The notes under the pieces are model-generated. The model was not told where the DNA came from. It saw only the letters and a list, made by a program, of their open reading frames with translations, and made no database searches. A DNA stretch of 64,000 bases from Hippasteria phrygiana (Eukaryota; Echinodermata; Asteroidea; Valvatida; Goniasteridae): assembly GCA_037893225.1 (NCBI GenBank), contig JAZGUH010000719.1, positions 124,001 through 188,000 on the forward strand. Direction: 5' to 3'. Below, piece by piece: positions 44,400 through 55,418 of the stretch; the first letter of the stretch is position 1; each line of letters opens with the position of its first letter. Position numbers and translations under genes: made by a program.

Positions 44400-45640
44400 A
44401 CATGTGCATTTTTCTAATTAAGATAATTTATCGATTTAAAATTGTGGTTCCAAATAAAAAAAATTGAGTAATACGGTTCTTTTGCCAAAAATTAACACGG
44501 CAGAACTGAACAACACTATTTTCGGTTTCCAAAGTAGGTCTTTTTTTTTCGTACAATTACACAAGGAAGACTGAATATATCAAACTAAAGCTTTTAACCT
44601 GTACTTTCAGAAAATACCATAATCTTGATTTTCAATGTTTTCGTCGGAACGGGTCACAAATGACGTCACACCTTTTTGTTGAGAAGCCAGGCGGGGACGG
44701 AAAACACCCGTTATGGTATCACGGCATGCATTTCATTTCAGGACATGGCTCTTTATCTGCTCTAGTGCCCCTTCTGGTGGGACACCCCTAAAAATGAAAA
44801 TGGCAATAAACATTTCAACTTGTATTTTTCTGATACATGTTTATAATTATATACTGCCCAGAATATAGCTTGATGAAGGACTTCCACGCAACTGAAGCGT
44901 TTTATTATCCATGCTGCAAATCACGTAACAGGACAGACATAATGGTATGCACAGTTATTATTATTCAAGTTACTACCTTGTTTGGTCTAAAACTCACCCA
45001 GGCTTTGACTATCCGTTTTGTATCAAAGATGAAATCTATACATGAACTTCGTTGTAAACATTTCCATTTCCTTTTCAGGCATCATATTTTCACGTAACAG
45101 GATAGGACAGACAGTTACGATGTTGCGATTGCTTCACCGAAAAAAATGTGAGACTGATTTGGCACACAATCTTTCTTACAAAATCAGTGCAAAGATGTTT
45201 TAATGCAGTATAAGTCGGAAGTTTGAATTTTTGCAAACCCCATGGAGTCAATGTCCCATTTTAAGTGATCAAAAAGTGGTGTTTTCATCCACGATGAGAC
45301 ACGTTAAGAAAAAACAAGACACTCATGCAAGCTCAAATTGTTTATATTATCACTACAACTCATATTCTTCAATTTGAATACCACATTCATACATTCAGGT
45401 ACATATTATTATAATACGAAAATACCCCTGTAAAACATAGCATGTAAAAGTGGCACTAGAGCAGATAAAGAGCCACATGCAAGTTGGGATCGTGTCAATT
45501 TTTGACTGTTGTGGGAGAACACCTAGACTACGTTTTTCAAACTCATGGAAACCACGATTTTTAGGACTGTAATTCGAACCGAATATAACCCTCAAAATAA
45601 GCATCTGCGCACAAGGTACATTTTGTTGGATAAGCCATTT
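44400..45640. other. No gene recognised
   Basis: AT-rich sequence with small frames that lack domains. One TGACGTCA at 44661-44668. Confidence 0.45.
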
Positions 45641-45644
45641 TGTG

Positions 45645-46060
45645 CAGTAAATGCACAAGTGTGTAAATACCTGCAATAGTGGACGTCCCATTGTTCCTCC
45701 ATTGTTCGCCCGAATTCTTTTGTCCTAGGTCTACGATTGCCGGTATATACAGACTCACCCACACACAACTTTCCCAATACTTCCTTTAATATAACCCACC
45801 CCATAGACTAAGCACGTATTTTTACGTCCGAGGACCGATTTCAACAAAAGACCGACTTGCGAGGACAAGAAAGGTTCCTTTGTATTTTCTTTCTCCTCTT
45901 GTCCTCGGACGTATACAGACCTTGTACACACCGCACACGCAAGTTTGTAAACACCTTCAATCGTGGACTTCCTATTGTTTGTACCTGTTAAAGGTCTACA
46001 GCTTAAATAGCTATACAAACACATTCTCACATATGCACCCGGATGGGGTACCTCTATTCG
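45645..46060 (+). repeat. Dispersed repeat family R1, copies 5 and 6
   Basis: Two copies in direct orientation, about 280 bases apart: GTGTGTAAATACCTGCAATAGTGGAC and AGTTTGTAAACACCTTCAATCGTGGAC. Between them lies an opposed pair, CGTCCGAGGAC / GTCCTCGGACG (45826 and 45900), forming a local inverted repeat. Confidence 0.6.
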
Positions 46061-46289
46061 AGACTTGACTTCCATTGTTTCCTTTGTATTGTGACCTTCT
46101 CAACATGCCCCATAAGGTTTGTACATGACTTTTATTTGTTATTAATTGGTTTATTGATTAAAAATCATATTGCAGCCAAAGGCTGAATTACATGACATTT
46201 TACAATTCACAATGACATTTTTTATAAGGGTCGGTCTAATATTTTAAAATGTATACATTTAATTTTTCTCTACCTAATTTCAAAATTTC

Positions 46290-47660
46290 ATGATCGTGGC
46301 TCACTCAAGTATGAAAACCATGGCTTAAATGTGCCTGACGTCGCTAGACTATTGCCCATAGCATTTGTACACGTTTTCTTTCTTACTGGCACTGTACTTT
46401 TGGTACTTTTAAAATTGGCAGACACTTAGACCAACTGCTCAGAATGTGTGCCGAACTTTTACGTCATGATGACGTCATCATATGTCAAGTGACATCGTCT
46501 TAATGGGGCATTTTTCAAAACCATATATCTACAAAAGTACCAATCCGATTAAGTTGAAATGTAATATCTAGGTATGCCATCGGGTGTATATATGAAAATT
46601 GACATGACGTTATGATAAAGTCATTACAGGTCACGTGATGTCATCTTAAAGGGGCATTCGCTAGACTATTGCCATAGCATTTGTACACGTTTTATTCTTA
46701 CCAGCACTTTGGGTACTTTTAAACTTGGCAGACACTTCGGCCAACTGCTCAGAACGTGTGCCGAAATGTTACGTTTACGATGACGTCATCACATGCCACG
46801 TGACGTCATCTTAAAGGGGCATTTTTCGAAACCATATATCTACAAAAGTACAAGTCTGATTAAGTTGACACGTAATATCTACATATGCCACCTGGTGTTA
46901 TAGAAGAAAATTGACATGACGTTATGATGACATCAAATGTCACGTGATGTCATCTTAAAGGGGCATTCGCTAGGCTATTGCCCATAACATTTGTACACGT
47001 TTTCTATTTTACTGGCACTGTACTTTTGGTACTTTTTAAAATTGGCAGACACTTAGACCAACTGCTCAGAATGTGTGCCGAACTTTTACGTCATGATGAC
47101 GTCATCACATGTCACGTGACGTCATCTTAAACAGGCATTTTGTGGAAGCCATATATCTACAGAAGTATAAGTCCGATTAAGTTGAAAAGTAACATCTAGG
47201 TAGCCCAGCAGGTTTATAGATTTAAAAAATGACATAACATTATGATGATGTCAGCACATGTCATGTGACGTCATCTTAAAGGTGCAGTTTTGGAAGCCAT
47301 ATATCAACAAAAGTACAAGTTCGATTAAGTTGAAACGTAATATCTAGGTAGGTCTGCAGGTTTATAGATGGAAATTGACATGCATTATGATGACGTCATC
47401 ACGTGTCAAGTGACGTCATCCTAAAGGGGCAGTTATTGAAGCCTTATATCTACAAAAGTACAAATTCGATTAAGTTGAAACGTAATATCTAGGTAGGCCA
47501 GCAGGTTTATGGATGCAAATTGACATGACATTATAATGACATCAGGTGTCACGTGACCCCTCATCTTAAAGGTGCAGGTGCATTTTTCGAATCCATACAT
47601 CTACAGAAGTGCAAGTGCAATTAAGTTAAAACGTGGTATCTAGGCATGCCAGGTGTTGCA
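46290..47660 (+). repeat. Tandem array of ~150- and ~310-bp units dense in TGACGTCA and CACGTG
   Basis: The CCATATATCTACAAAAGTAC landmark starts at 46521, 46832, 47149, 47297, 47442 and 47593. The first two spacings (311, 317) are double units; the last three (148, 145, 151) are single. Exact TGACGTCA occurs at 46470, 46781, 46801, 47097, 47117, 47266, 47391 and 47411. It is a noncoding, satellite-like array. Confidence 0.85.
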
Positions 47661-47869
47661 GATGGTAAAACTACCAAGAACAAAATCCGAAACAGCCCTG
47701 TGTTTGTCCACAAACACAATATAGCTCTAGTCTTTTGTTTGTTGTTAATATCATGAAACAAGTAATTGGCTGTGTTATTTTACAATACGCAATCTACATA
47801 TAACTAGAAAATGTGGCAGTCTTCTCTCAGCAATCAACATCTTAAACAAATGAATACATACTAGGTACA

Positions 47870-48170
47870 TATATCATAGAACTAACAGTGCATAGTAGGT
47901 GCTGGAATGTGTTGCAATAGCAGGTGTGGATACCTCACAAAATTCTTTTATTGTGATTTCACAGAATACAGGGTGCCCCCAGAGGTCGAGATTGTCGGTG
48001 ACAGCCTCGTCCGCCGAGCGGTTGGTCCGCGCGGTGTCTGCAAGAACAGTGCACTCGGACACCAGGACAGAGATCCATTGGTTGGAAGAGGAGCGTTCGT
48101 GATTTTTCTCAGAACTTGAGGCTTTTCCGGCGGACACGTGCATGCTCCCCGTGGTTGCGAATTCATACTA
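47870..48170. other. CpG-rich open stretch, unassigned
   Basis: On the minus strand a frame of about 90 codons is open (ADEAVTDNLDLWGHPVFCEI) and contains a splice-acceptor-like TGTTCTTGCAG near 48045. I do not recognise the protein. It may be an old exon or chance. Confidence 0.2.
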
Positions 48171-48529
48171 TATTATAGGCTCCAGTGATGTATGGAGATT
48201 ATAGGCTAATTATAGGCTAAGCATTGTTGTGGGCGAATAAGGAAGGTCTGGCCGCAGTTTGTGCTGCTGCCGCCCTGCCACATGGCTTGGCCCTCGATTC
48301 GTTCTCGAGTGGTTTGCCAGGTTGCAGGTACAGCTTTAGCCCCCGAGGACGTGTGTGAATTCATGTATCAGGCACAGCTAAACAACAACAAACGAGAGGT
48401 TTTTCGTCAATATGACGAAAAAAGCTGCTCCTCAAGGATGTTTATGATGTGCATCGTATAAATCCATATTCTAGCACACATACAAGTAAATATGGCTCGG
48501 GTGAAAGTGTGGCCACATCCCGAGATTTA

Positions 48530-48775
48530 ACCCAATCGGACCTGTAGTTCTAAAGATTTAGGCCTTAGAAAAATGCAACTTTAATGTGACGTCATATATC
48601 ACGTGATGACGTCATCATTTCGTCAGTTTAGTTTGCATCTATCACACATCATGGTCTTAGCACATACCGAAATTCAGCACAATCGGACCTGTAATTCTGT
48701 AGATGTAGGCCTTAAAAAATGCACCATTAATCACGTTGGAATTGTCTGAAATCATAGTCACGAGATGGCGCTATA
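48530..48775 (+). repeat. Two ~147-bp tandem units with TGACGTCA
   Basis: CAATCGGACCTGTAGTTCT at 48533 and CAATCGGACCTGTAATTCT at 48680; exact TGACGTCA at 48587 and 48607. Related in style but not in sequence to the 46290-47660 array. Confidence 0.75.
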
Positions 48776-49393
48776 CACATTTCCAGCTCAGACACTTTAT
48801 TTAGCAGAATATCTAAATTCAACCTCATTCTTGGAAATTCTGCAACCGCTAAGGTTGTCTGCTGCCCTCAACACATTGGTAGATATGCCCTAACGTGCGG
48901 GATGAATTAGACTACTTCCCGCACCATACGTTATATCCTAATCCTACATTAGAAGTCCGAAGGACAATGGAAGGACCAGTTTACGAGTCTAAATCAGTCT
49001 GCACATAAATTCACAACGCGCTACAAAATACCCACGGTTACTGCCTTCCCAGAATTCTTATGTTATCTTATTGCTTTTCGCTAAATTTTGAAATGGGCCT
49101 TATTTCACACTGGAATGAGCCACGATCATTTCCGCTTGCAGTAAGGTCGACCAAAATACAATGTATGAATTGTCTTATGCTTGCTGTCATAGGAGGTTGC
49201 TAAACACGCAAAATTGTGCTTTAAGTTAATGGCCTCCAGATGACGTCATGATGACGTCACGAACATTTTACTCAAGCAGAAACATTTTTGCCGCCCAACT
49301 AATACTTTGCAATAGATATAAACTTCACATCTCGATTGGTTTTTCAGATATTGAGCTTGCAAGCGTGGAAAAAGTGGCAAAAATGGCAGAAGA

Positions 49394-49552
49394 AAAAAAA
49401 AAAAAAAAAAAAAAAAAGGAACAAAAATCTTAACGAAAACAATAGCTGCTCCGCAGCGCTTCGCGCCGGAGCAGCTGAAAAAACAAACAAACAACAAAAA
49501 AAATCTTAACGAAAACAATAGCTGCTCCGCAGCGCTGCGCGCCGGAGCAGCT
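49394..49552 (+). repeat. Poly-A followed by two hairpin tail modules
   Basis: A25-like run, then twice AATCTTAACGAAAACAATAG plus a 10-base stem (AGCTGCTCCG / CGGAGCAGCT) with a GCGC-rich loop, about 63 bases apart. The layout matches the modules at 4231, 5321 and 12836, with different stem bases. Confidence 0.75.
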
Positions 49553-49899
49553 AATTACAATTGCCGTTGGTTGCCTTCAGCAAAGATTCGTCGGTTATTC
49601 GAATACTCCTATCGCCAAAGTGCAGGTCCGTTTGCCGGAAATCTACCGCGGAATACGCAGAACTTGTACCGGGTACTCTCACTCTCGGACAGTTCAAATA
49701 ACACTGGACTCGAACTGATAATTAGACATTAAAGGACAAGGAAATCAGTTCTATAATGTTTATTCTGAAAATCAATAAATCAAATAGTTGGGAAAGGGAT
49801 CTGGTTTTTTTGTCTCTTTTTATATTAATTGACCTTATGCTGTGTTTCTCCTAACGCCTCCTAGGCGCCTAGCGCTGATAGCCAGTCTAAGTGGCACAC

Positions 49900-49925
49900 G
49901 CGACTCCCCCCCCCCCCCCCCCCGA
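49900..49925 (+). repeat. Poly-C tract followed by GTAA microsatellite
   Basis: About 19 C at 49905-49923, then (GTAA)n at about 49956-49990 immediately before the second mariner. Confidence 0.85.
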
Positions 49926-49954
49926 GAGCAGCTCCTCCGCGCAGTTGCCTCTAC

Positions 49955-49990
<36 letters not shown>

Positions 49991-50031
49991 GAGTACGAGG
50001 TGCGATCGAAAAGTTCAGAGACTGTTTTGTA

Positions 50032-52495
50032 TGGTGGCCCTGAAGGGACATCAAAGACGCAAATGTTCTTTACGACATCGTACATTTTTTTCACGATACG
50101 ACATCACACATTTCTTTTAAGACATCACGAATTTTTTCACGACTGTTGCAATTTTTTTTCACGACTGTCTCAAATTTCTTTCACGACTGTCGCCAATTTT
50201 TTCGAAAATCACAACATTTTTCACGACTTTTTATATTCACGACATGCATCTAGGTCGTGAAGTTTTGTCGCGAATTATTTACTAGCATCTTAAGGGTCTG
50301 CTGCTGACCCTGTGCACCCGATACTTAAGCGCTTGGGGATTGCATTCCTCCTTTCCTCTGGTGGGCACAAGCGCATTTAATGGGTAGTGTGAGTTGTTGC
50401 CATAGCCGTCCCCTCCCCCCAACAAAGATTGGGGGACATGTACAGGTCTGTGGTTCGTCCAGTGATCATGGCCATGGTCCAATTGTCCGATTATTTCCTG
50501 ATAATGGAGCGTTGACAGATATATGGAATAGGAGAGATTTAGGAACACGATCGAGGGGGGTGGGGATAGGCAGGGATTGTTTGGGTGGATGGCAACACTC
50601 TTTACTGCTGACCCTGACTTTGTAAAGTGCTTGTAAGTGGAGTTGGAGATTGTATGAATGGTCTTGTAAAAGGGGAAGTTGCTATGGGTGTATACCACCA
50701 TATAACTGGGTTGGCAGTAAGTAATTTACAAAATGTACAACAATGAATAAATTAAGAACCAGACCATGCTCCGAATGGAAGTATAGTGCTCTGGCTGTAT
50801 TTTGGTTTTCTTCCCACGCTGCCCGCGACCATAATGGAGTCATTAGCCTTTTAGAGGTATGGCGGACACAATAGGAGAGGGCGCTATTTGATTTGGGTAT
50901 ACCTTTTGTTAAACCACAGGAAATTTCAAAGGTGAAGATTAGGCATGATCTATGGATTGTACTATGGATTGTACTTTAACTCAAAACAATATCTGATTCT
51001 GACTTTCACTGGAATTTGTGGTTTCACAAAATGTTTACCCAAATGAAATTTGAACGCAAAAGGAGATGTCATGAGATTTTTCACCTATGTTTGACACGGT
51101 GCATGGAATTGTTTTAATAGTTACATATTATGGTAAAAAGGTGCAATTTAACATGGCGTTTGTAAAACCAATTTTCCTTAGTTCTGATTGGTCAGTTGCT
51201 GCGTAATGAGATTCGTGTAGGGGAACAGCAGATTTTGTGTAAATACAAATCACTTCATTCTAAATTTAATTTCTCTTTGTATACAATTAATTTAAAAACA
51301 AAAAACATACCGATGCGTGACATTTTCCAGGTCACGTCATAATATCTCTCTAAATCCCAAAGAGTGAAATTAGGGACTAGACGATTTAGAGTGAAAATCA
51401 CTCTGTTTAGTTTTTAGATTGAATATTCTAAAAAAACAAAACAGTCGCCACTCGAGTAAAAATTCGATCTTTTCGATTGAATGAATTTTACTCTTAAACG
51501 TCTGGTCCCTAGTTAGTTTCAGACTGTGGAAGTGAATTTTCACTCGGATAAAGTGAATTTTCACTCTTTGGAAATAAGAGGATATCCATCCGGAAACAGT
51601 TAAAACTGAGATACCGTGATTGGTTGTTTTTTGCAGGGGAAATTCCGTCATAAATTGCATAAAATATGGATAAGGCTAATTATGAAATACATATCTACTT
51701 TGGGGAAAGTATGTGAGATACATTTTTAAACTGGCAGTGTTGTTATTAAAATGCAGTTTTCTGCACTTTTAAAGGAATAGTTCCCATTATAGCCCTTTAA
51801 TTAGAAGCCATAATTATAAACGCAATCGGTCCTCTAAGAAATATGAGCATGTAGATTATATTTGCTAACAATTTTGCTAAAAATTGTAGAATTTTGTGGA
51901 TGGAACCAAAAATGCTTGTATGAATAATAAACACACTTTTGTTGACCACATTTTACTTGATCTATTTGAGATTTTGAGTATAATAATATCCCTTGTGGAT
52001 TGTTTGACGAATTAAATATAATAAGTTAAACCAGATTTGGCAAAATAGTACAATTGATATGATCATTCCCTTAATTTGTTTATTAAACCTCACAGACAAG
52101 GGGCGAGGCTTGAATAAACTATGTACATGTGCCTATAGTACGGAGTAGGCAAAGCAGCCCTCTTCTATATACGTGTTTCCAGTCCTGACCTTGCTGTAGG
52201 CCTATCTGGTACAACAGAAGCCATGTCCGGGTATACCCCCTAGACCACTGAAAAAATTCGCGACGGAAAATTCACGACTTGACTGCGTGTCGTGAATTTT
52301 ACATCAAACAAAAATATGTGATGTCGCGAACAATTTTGCTACGGTTGTAAACACAATATGCGAACGGCGCGAACAAAATTCGCGACAGTCGTAAAAAAAA
52401 ATTGCAACGGTCGTGAACAAATTTGTGATGTCGTAAAAATATTTGTGATGTTGTAAAAGAACATTTGCGTCTTTGATATCCCTTCAGGGCCACCA
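50032..52495. mobile_element. 2.46-kb TA-flanked element with CGAC-rich terminal repeats
   Basis: Ends TGGTGGCCCTGAAGGGACAT and its complement, with TA at 50030-50031 and 52496-52497. Terminal inverted repeats of ~240 bp consist of degenerate TTTCACGACTGTCGCAATTTT-like units. The 2-kb interior has no recognisable transposase; it holds a smaller inverted repeat at 51373-51511. Confidence 0.75.
51373..51511. mobile_element. Small palindromic MITE (GGGACTAGACG ends)
   Basis: GGGACTAGACGATTTAGAGTG at left and AAACGTCTGGTCCC at right, with TA at each edge, nested in the 2.46-kb element. Confidence 0.55.
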
Positions 52496-53620
52496 TAGTT
52501 TTGAGAACAAACGGATGTATGCACAGTAATGTGCAATATATTATAGCAAATGTAAGCAATAACTTTCGTGAGTAGGTATTCCAAGTTACATCGCTTGATC
52601 AACATCAGCACCTGTGTTACACGCATTTTGAGGACCACACACGTGCGCATTTGCGATTTCACCATGACCTGAAACTTGAGCAGAAGCAGCACCCGTGTCG
52701 AAGTCTGCGAGGATCTCCGTCAACGGGCCCGGGATGACTCAAACTAGTCATGTTGAGGATCATCAGCGGTGACGAGAGTTGGGTCTATTATACATGCTCA
52801 TCGTTTTCTCAGTGACATTCGCGGGGTTGTGCACAGTGAATTCCTCCCCCAGGGTCAGACTGTCAACACTGAGTTGTAAAATTGAGATCAATGGTTCTAC
52901 TGCACTGTTCTGATACGTTAAGGGTGACATTCGGTTCAAACGGCCTGAACTGTGGCGCGCTGGCAATTGGGTATTCCAACATGACAACGCGCCCGCTCAC
53001 AGCGTGGAAAACGCGCGAGTTTCTCGCCCGCAACAACACAATCGTCGCTCCCCACCCCCCTACTCCCCGGATTTGGCTCCCTGCGACTTCTTTCTTTCCC
53101 CAAAATGAAGTTGAAGCTGAAGGGTCGCCGTTTGACACTGTAGGGGAGATCCAGCGAGAATCGCAGATGGTGCTTTACGCGCTTACGGAACGGGATTTCC
53201 AGGGAGCGTTCCAAGCATGGCAGGAGCGCTGGGAGCGGTGTATCGCTGAACAAGGGGACTACTTTGAAGGGGATGGCGGCCAGAGTTAAATCGCGTATAC
53301 GGTTTTTACTTGTTATAGGCGCAGTCTCGGAACTTTTTGATCGCACCTCGTATGCGTAGTGAGGCGAATGGGTCGCCTCCACTATACCAGCTGTGTTCGC
53401 CCATGCACCTATGCGCGCTCCGGCGCCTCTGCTACGCTCCAGCGCCTCCCGAATATGCCCCATGCTGCAATAAGGAGGCAAATATATGCTCGCTGTGGCA
53501 AGCGTTTCTATCGCGCGTCGCTCCGGCGCCTCCCTATAATGGTCGTCACCAACACCACGAACTGACACTCTCTAGCGCGTGGGTGCCACGGCGCGCGCGT
53601 ATTTTACAGAACAGAGTAAT

Positions 53621-53930
53621 TTTCGTTTTCACGAACTGACACCCAAGTAGGGGAGCGCGCGCTAACCACATTTTCATTTTCACGAACAGAAACCATTCTT
53701 AATTTCACGAGTTTAGAGGTTTTCAGTTCAATGTTTCTGTAAACCCACAAGTATACAGATGGAGTAGATTCGTGTAAGCTTTTAAAGCGTTTTTCTTGGA
53801 ATGGTATTTCCGCTACATGCTTGCGTGTCAATTCGTGAAAACGAAGTCTTCTCTAGCGCGTCAGTGTCCGATGTGCGCGCGCACACCTGGGTGCGCGCGC
53901 ACACCTGGGTGTCAGTTCGTGAAACCGAAA
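53621..53930. mobile_element. Palindromic MITE, family M2, copy 2
   Basis: TTTCACGAACTGACACCCAAG at left and CTGGGTGTCAGTTCGTGAAA at right. Interior shares TTTCTGTAAACCCACAAG with copy 1. A 19-base GCGCGCACACCTGGGTGCG duplication sits next to the right arm, and loose copies of the end motif occur at 53559 and 53945. Confidence 0.65.
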
Positions 53931-54465
53931 TTTACTCAGTACGCGGTTTCACGAACTGATCATAATAGAGAGGTTTAGCAGCACGTTTTACGTGAACGCG
54001 AACGCGAAAATTGTGTGTTCTTTTGCTGACGTCATCAATTTCGTAGTGACTTTCACACGGACGTAAAATACGTGAAAATGGTGAGTTCACGTTGGGTCAT
54101 AACGTGAGTAATTGCAACATTTTAAAAACATTTGTAGACATTGCAATCAATATTTGTCTCATGAGAATTAAAGCTCATTGAATATACAACACTGAAGATG
54201 CATTTTTGGGTCAAACTAAGTCCAGTTCGATGTATTTCTGAAGTTTAAAAAAAACCTTGCTTATAAAGCTTTCGTGTTGGAAAACACCGTGGTTGCGCAT
54301 GATACCCGTCGTGACGTGCAGCTATAAACGTTTCATTGCGCGTCCGAACGCCCGCGTTATTCAGTTTAACCGCCGCTCCAAAAATGTCGGGCGCGCTCGC
54401 GTTGACGTTCGCGTAATACGTGCTGCTAAACCTCTCTATACAGGAATTCGCCGACGCCATTTTTA

Positions 54466-54831
54466 CAGTGGTGCCGCGCTCGCGTGCAGGTTGCGCGCGT
54501 TCTTTAATTTCAGTCGCGCGCGCATTTGTGCAAGTTGTAAACACCCTGTTGGTCGCGCGAAGCTGTATCGAGCGCGTGCGTAAAATACGCACGCGAGCGT
54601 GATGCCACCGCAGTAAATGCTTCTAATTTTGGTCGCCGGATTAGTCTATAGACTAATCCGGCGACCAAAGTTAGAAGCATTTACTGCGGTGGCGAGGCGC
54701 TCGCGTGCGTGTTAGACGCACGCGCTCGACGCAGCTTCAACCAACAGGGTGTTTACAACTTGCCAAAATGCGCGCGCGACTAAAATTAAAGAACGCGCGC
54801 AATCAGCACGCGAGCGCAGTACCACTGTGCA
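54466..54831. repeat. ~366-bp palindrome with almost no loop
   Basis: Centre AGTCTATAGACT at 54643-54654. Arms of ~180 bases are complementary: CGCAGTAAATGCTTCTAA / TTAGAAGCATTTACTGCG, AAACACCCTGTTGG / CCAACAGGGTGTTT, and CAGTGGTGCCGCGCTCGCG region. Rich in CpG. A lone arm lies at 39186-39400. Confidence 0.85.
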
Positions 54832-55043
54832 GTGGTGCCGCGCTCGCGTGCAGGTTGTCTTGGTTCCAAGACCTTCGTGTTCCTTTTTTCCTTCCAGTTG
54901 CGTGCAGGCTGCTACCTTTAATTTAGGAATACTATTTAAACGCCGATAAAAACCTGGGTGATACTTGGCCCGATTCTGCCGAGTGTTACGCATCATGTAC
55001 GCCATCCACATGGAAAATGGCGCGGTAAGCGCAGCACGCACAG

Positions 55044-55352
55044 TGTTGCAGCTGCGCTACCTGCCTTGCGAGAGGGCGCTCTTCATTTTTCTGCAGTCGC
55101 AAGAGGGCGTGCTTTTCCGCCGCCTTGCATGACAAAACGTGGTGTTTGGTGAAAGTTTTCGGCCCAAATTCGCACGTAATTGACTTAATCAGGGTTCAGA
55201 ATTACTCAGTGGGGCTCACTTGAAAGGGAGGGACGATCTAGGGAGGGAAAAAAACAAATACTACAAAGTACAAACAAGACTACGTTTGAAACCATTTGAA
55301 CAAATAAAGAATATTCTTCGGAGCCCCAGTCAAATTGGAATAATAGTCTACA
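55044..55352 (+). repeat. BEL/Pao 5' LTR
   Basis: 309 bp, TGTTGCAGC...TAGTCTACA. AATAAA near 55303 is a plausible polyadenylation signal. I see no difference from the 3' LTR. Confidence 0.9.
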
Positions 55353-55358
55353 GAAAAT

Positions 55359-55375
55359 TGGTCCTTCGAGCCGGA
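55359..55375 (+). other. Primer binding site, tRNA-Tyr type
   Basis: TGGTCCTTCGAGCCGGA, six bases after the LTR, is the complement of the conserved 3' end of metazoan tRNA-Tyr (TCCGGCTCGAAGGA plus CCA). Confidence 0.7.
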
Positions 55376-55418
55376 TAAACAGCCAGTGAATAACTCGGCA
55401 TTCATCGAATACGTTAGA

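Larger units (their letters stand above)
49996..53350 (+). mobile_element. Mariner element, copy 2, interrupted by another transposon
   Basis: Same ends as copy 1 (CGAGGTGCGATC), flanked by TA at 49994-49995 and 53351-53352. Removing the 2.46-kb insertion (50032-52495) and one TA leaves an element of ~889 bp. The transposase remnant (52560-53289) has the second catalytic block NWVFQHDNAPAHS-like and, in a shifted frame, the YSPDLAPCDFF block holding the third Asp. The C-terminus AFQAWQERWERCIAEQGDYF ends at 53289. First-block residues and the N-terminus are lost. Confidence 0.8.

Noticed and set aside
52882..53289. Independent gene of 135 codons
   Set aside because: It is a shifted-frame read through the C-terminal half of the mariner transposase remnant.
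54245..54926. Overlapping proteins on both strands
   Set aside because: All follow the arms of the 54466-54831 palindrome and its CpG-rich composition.
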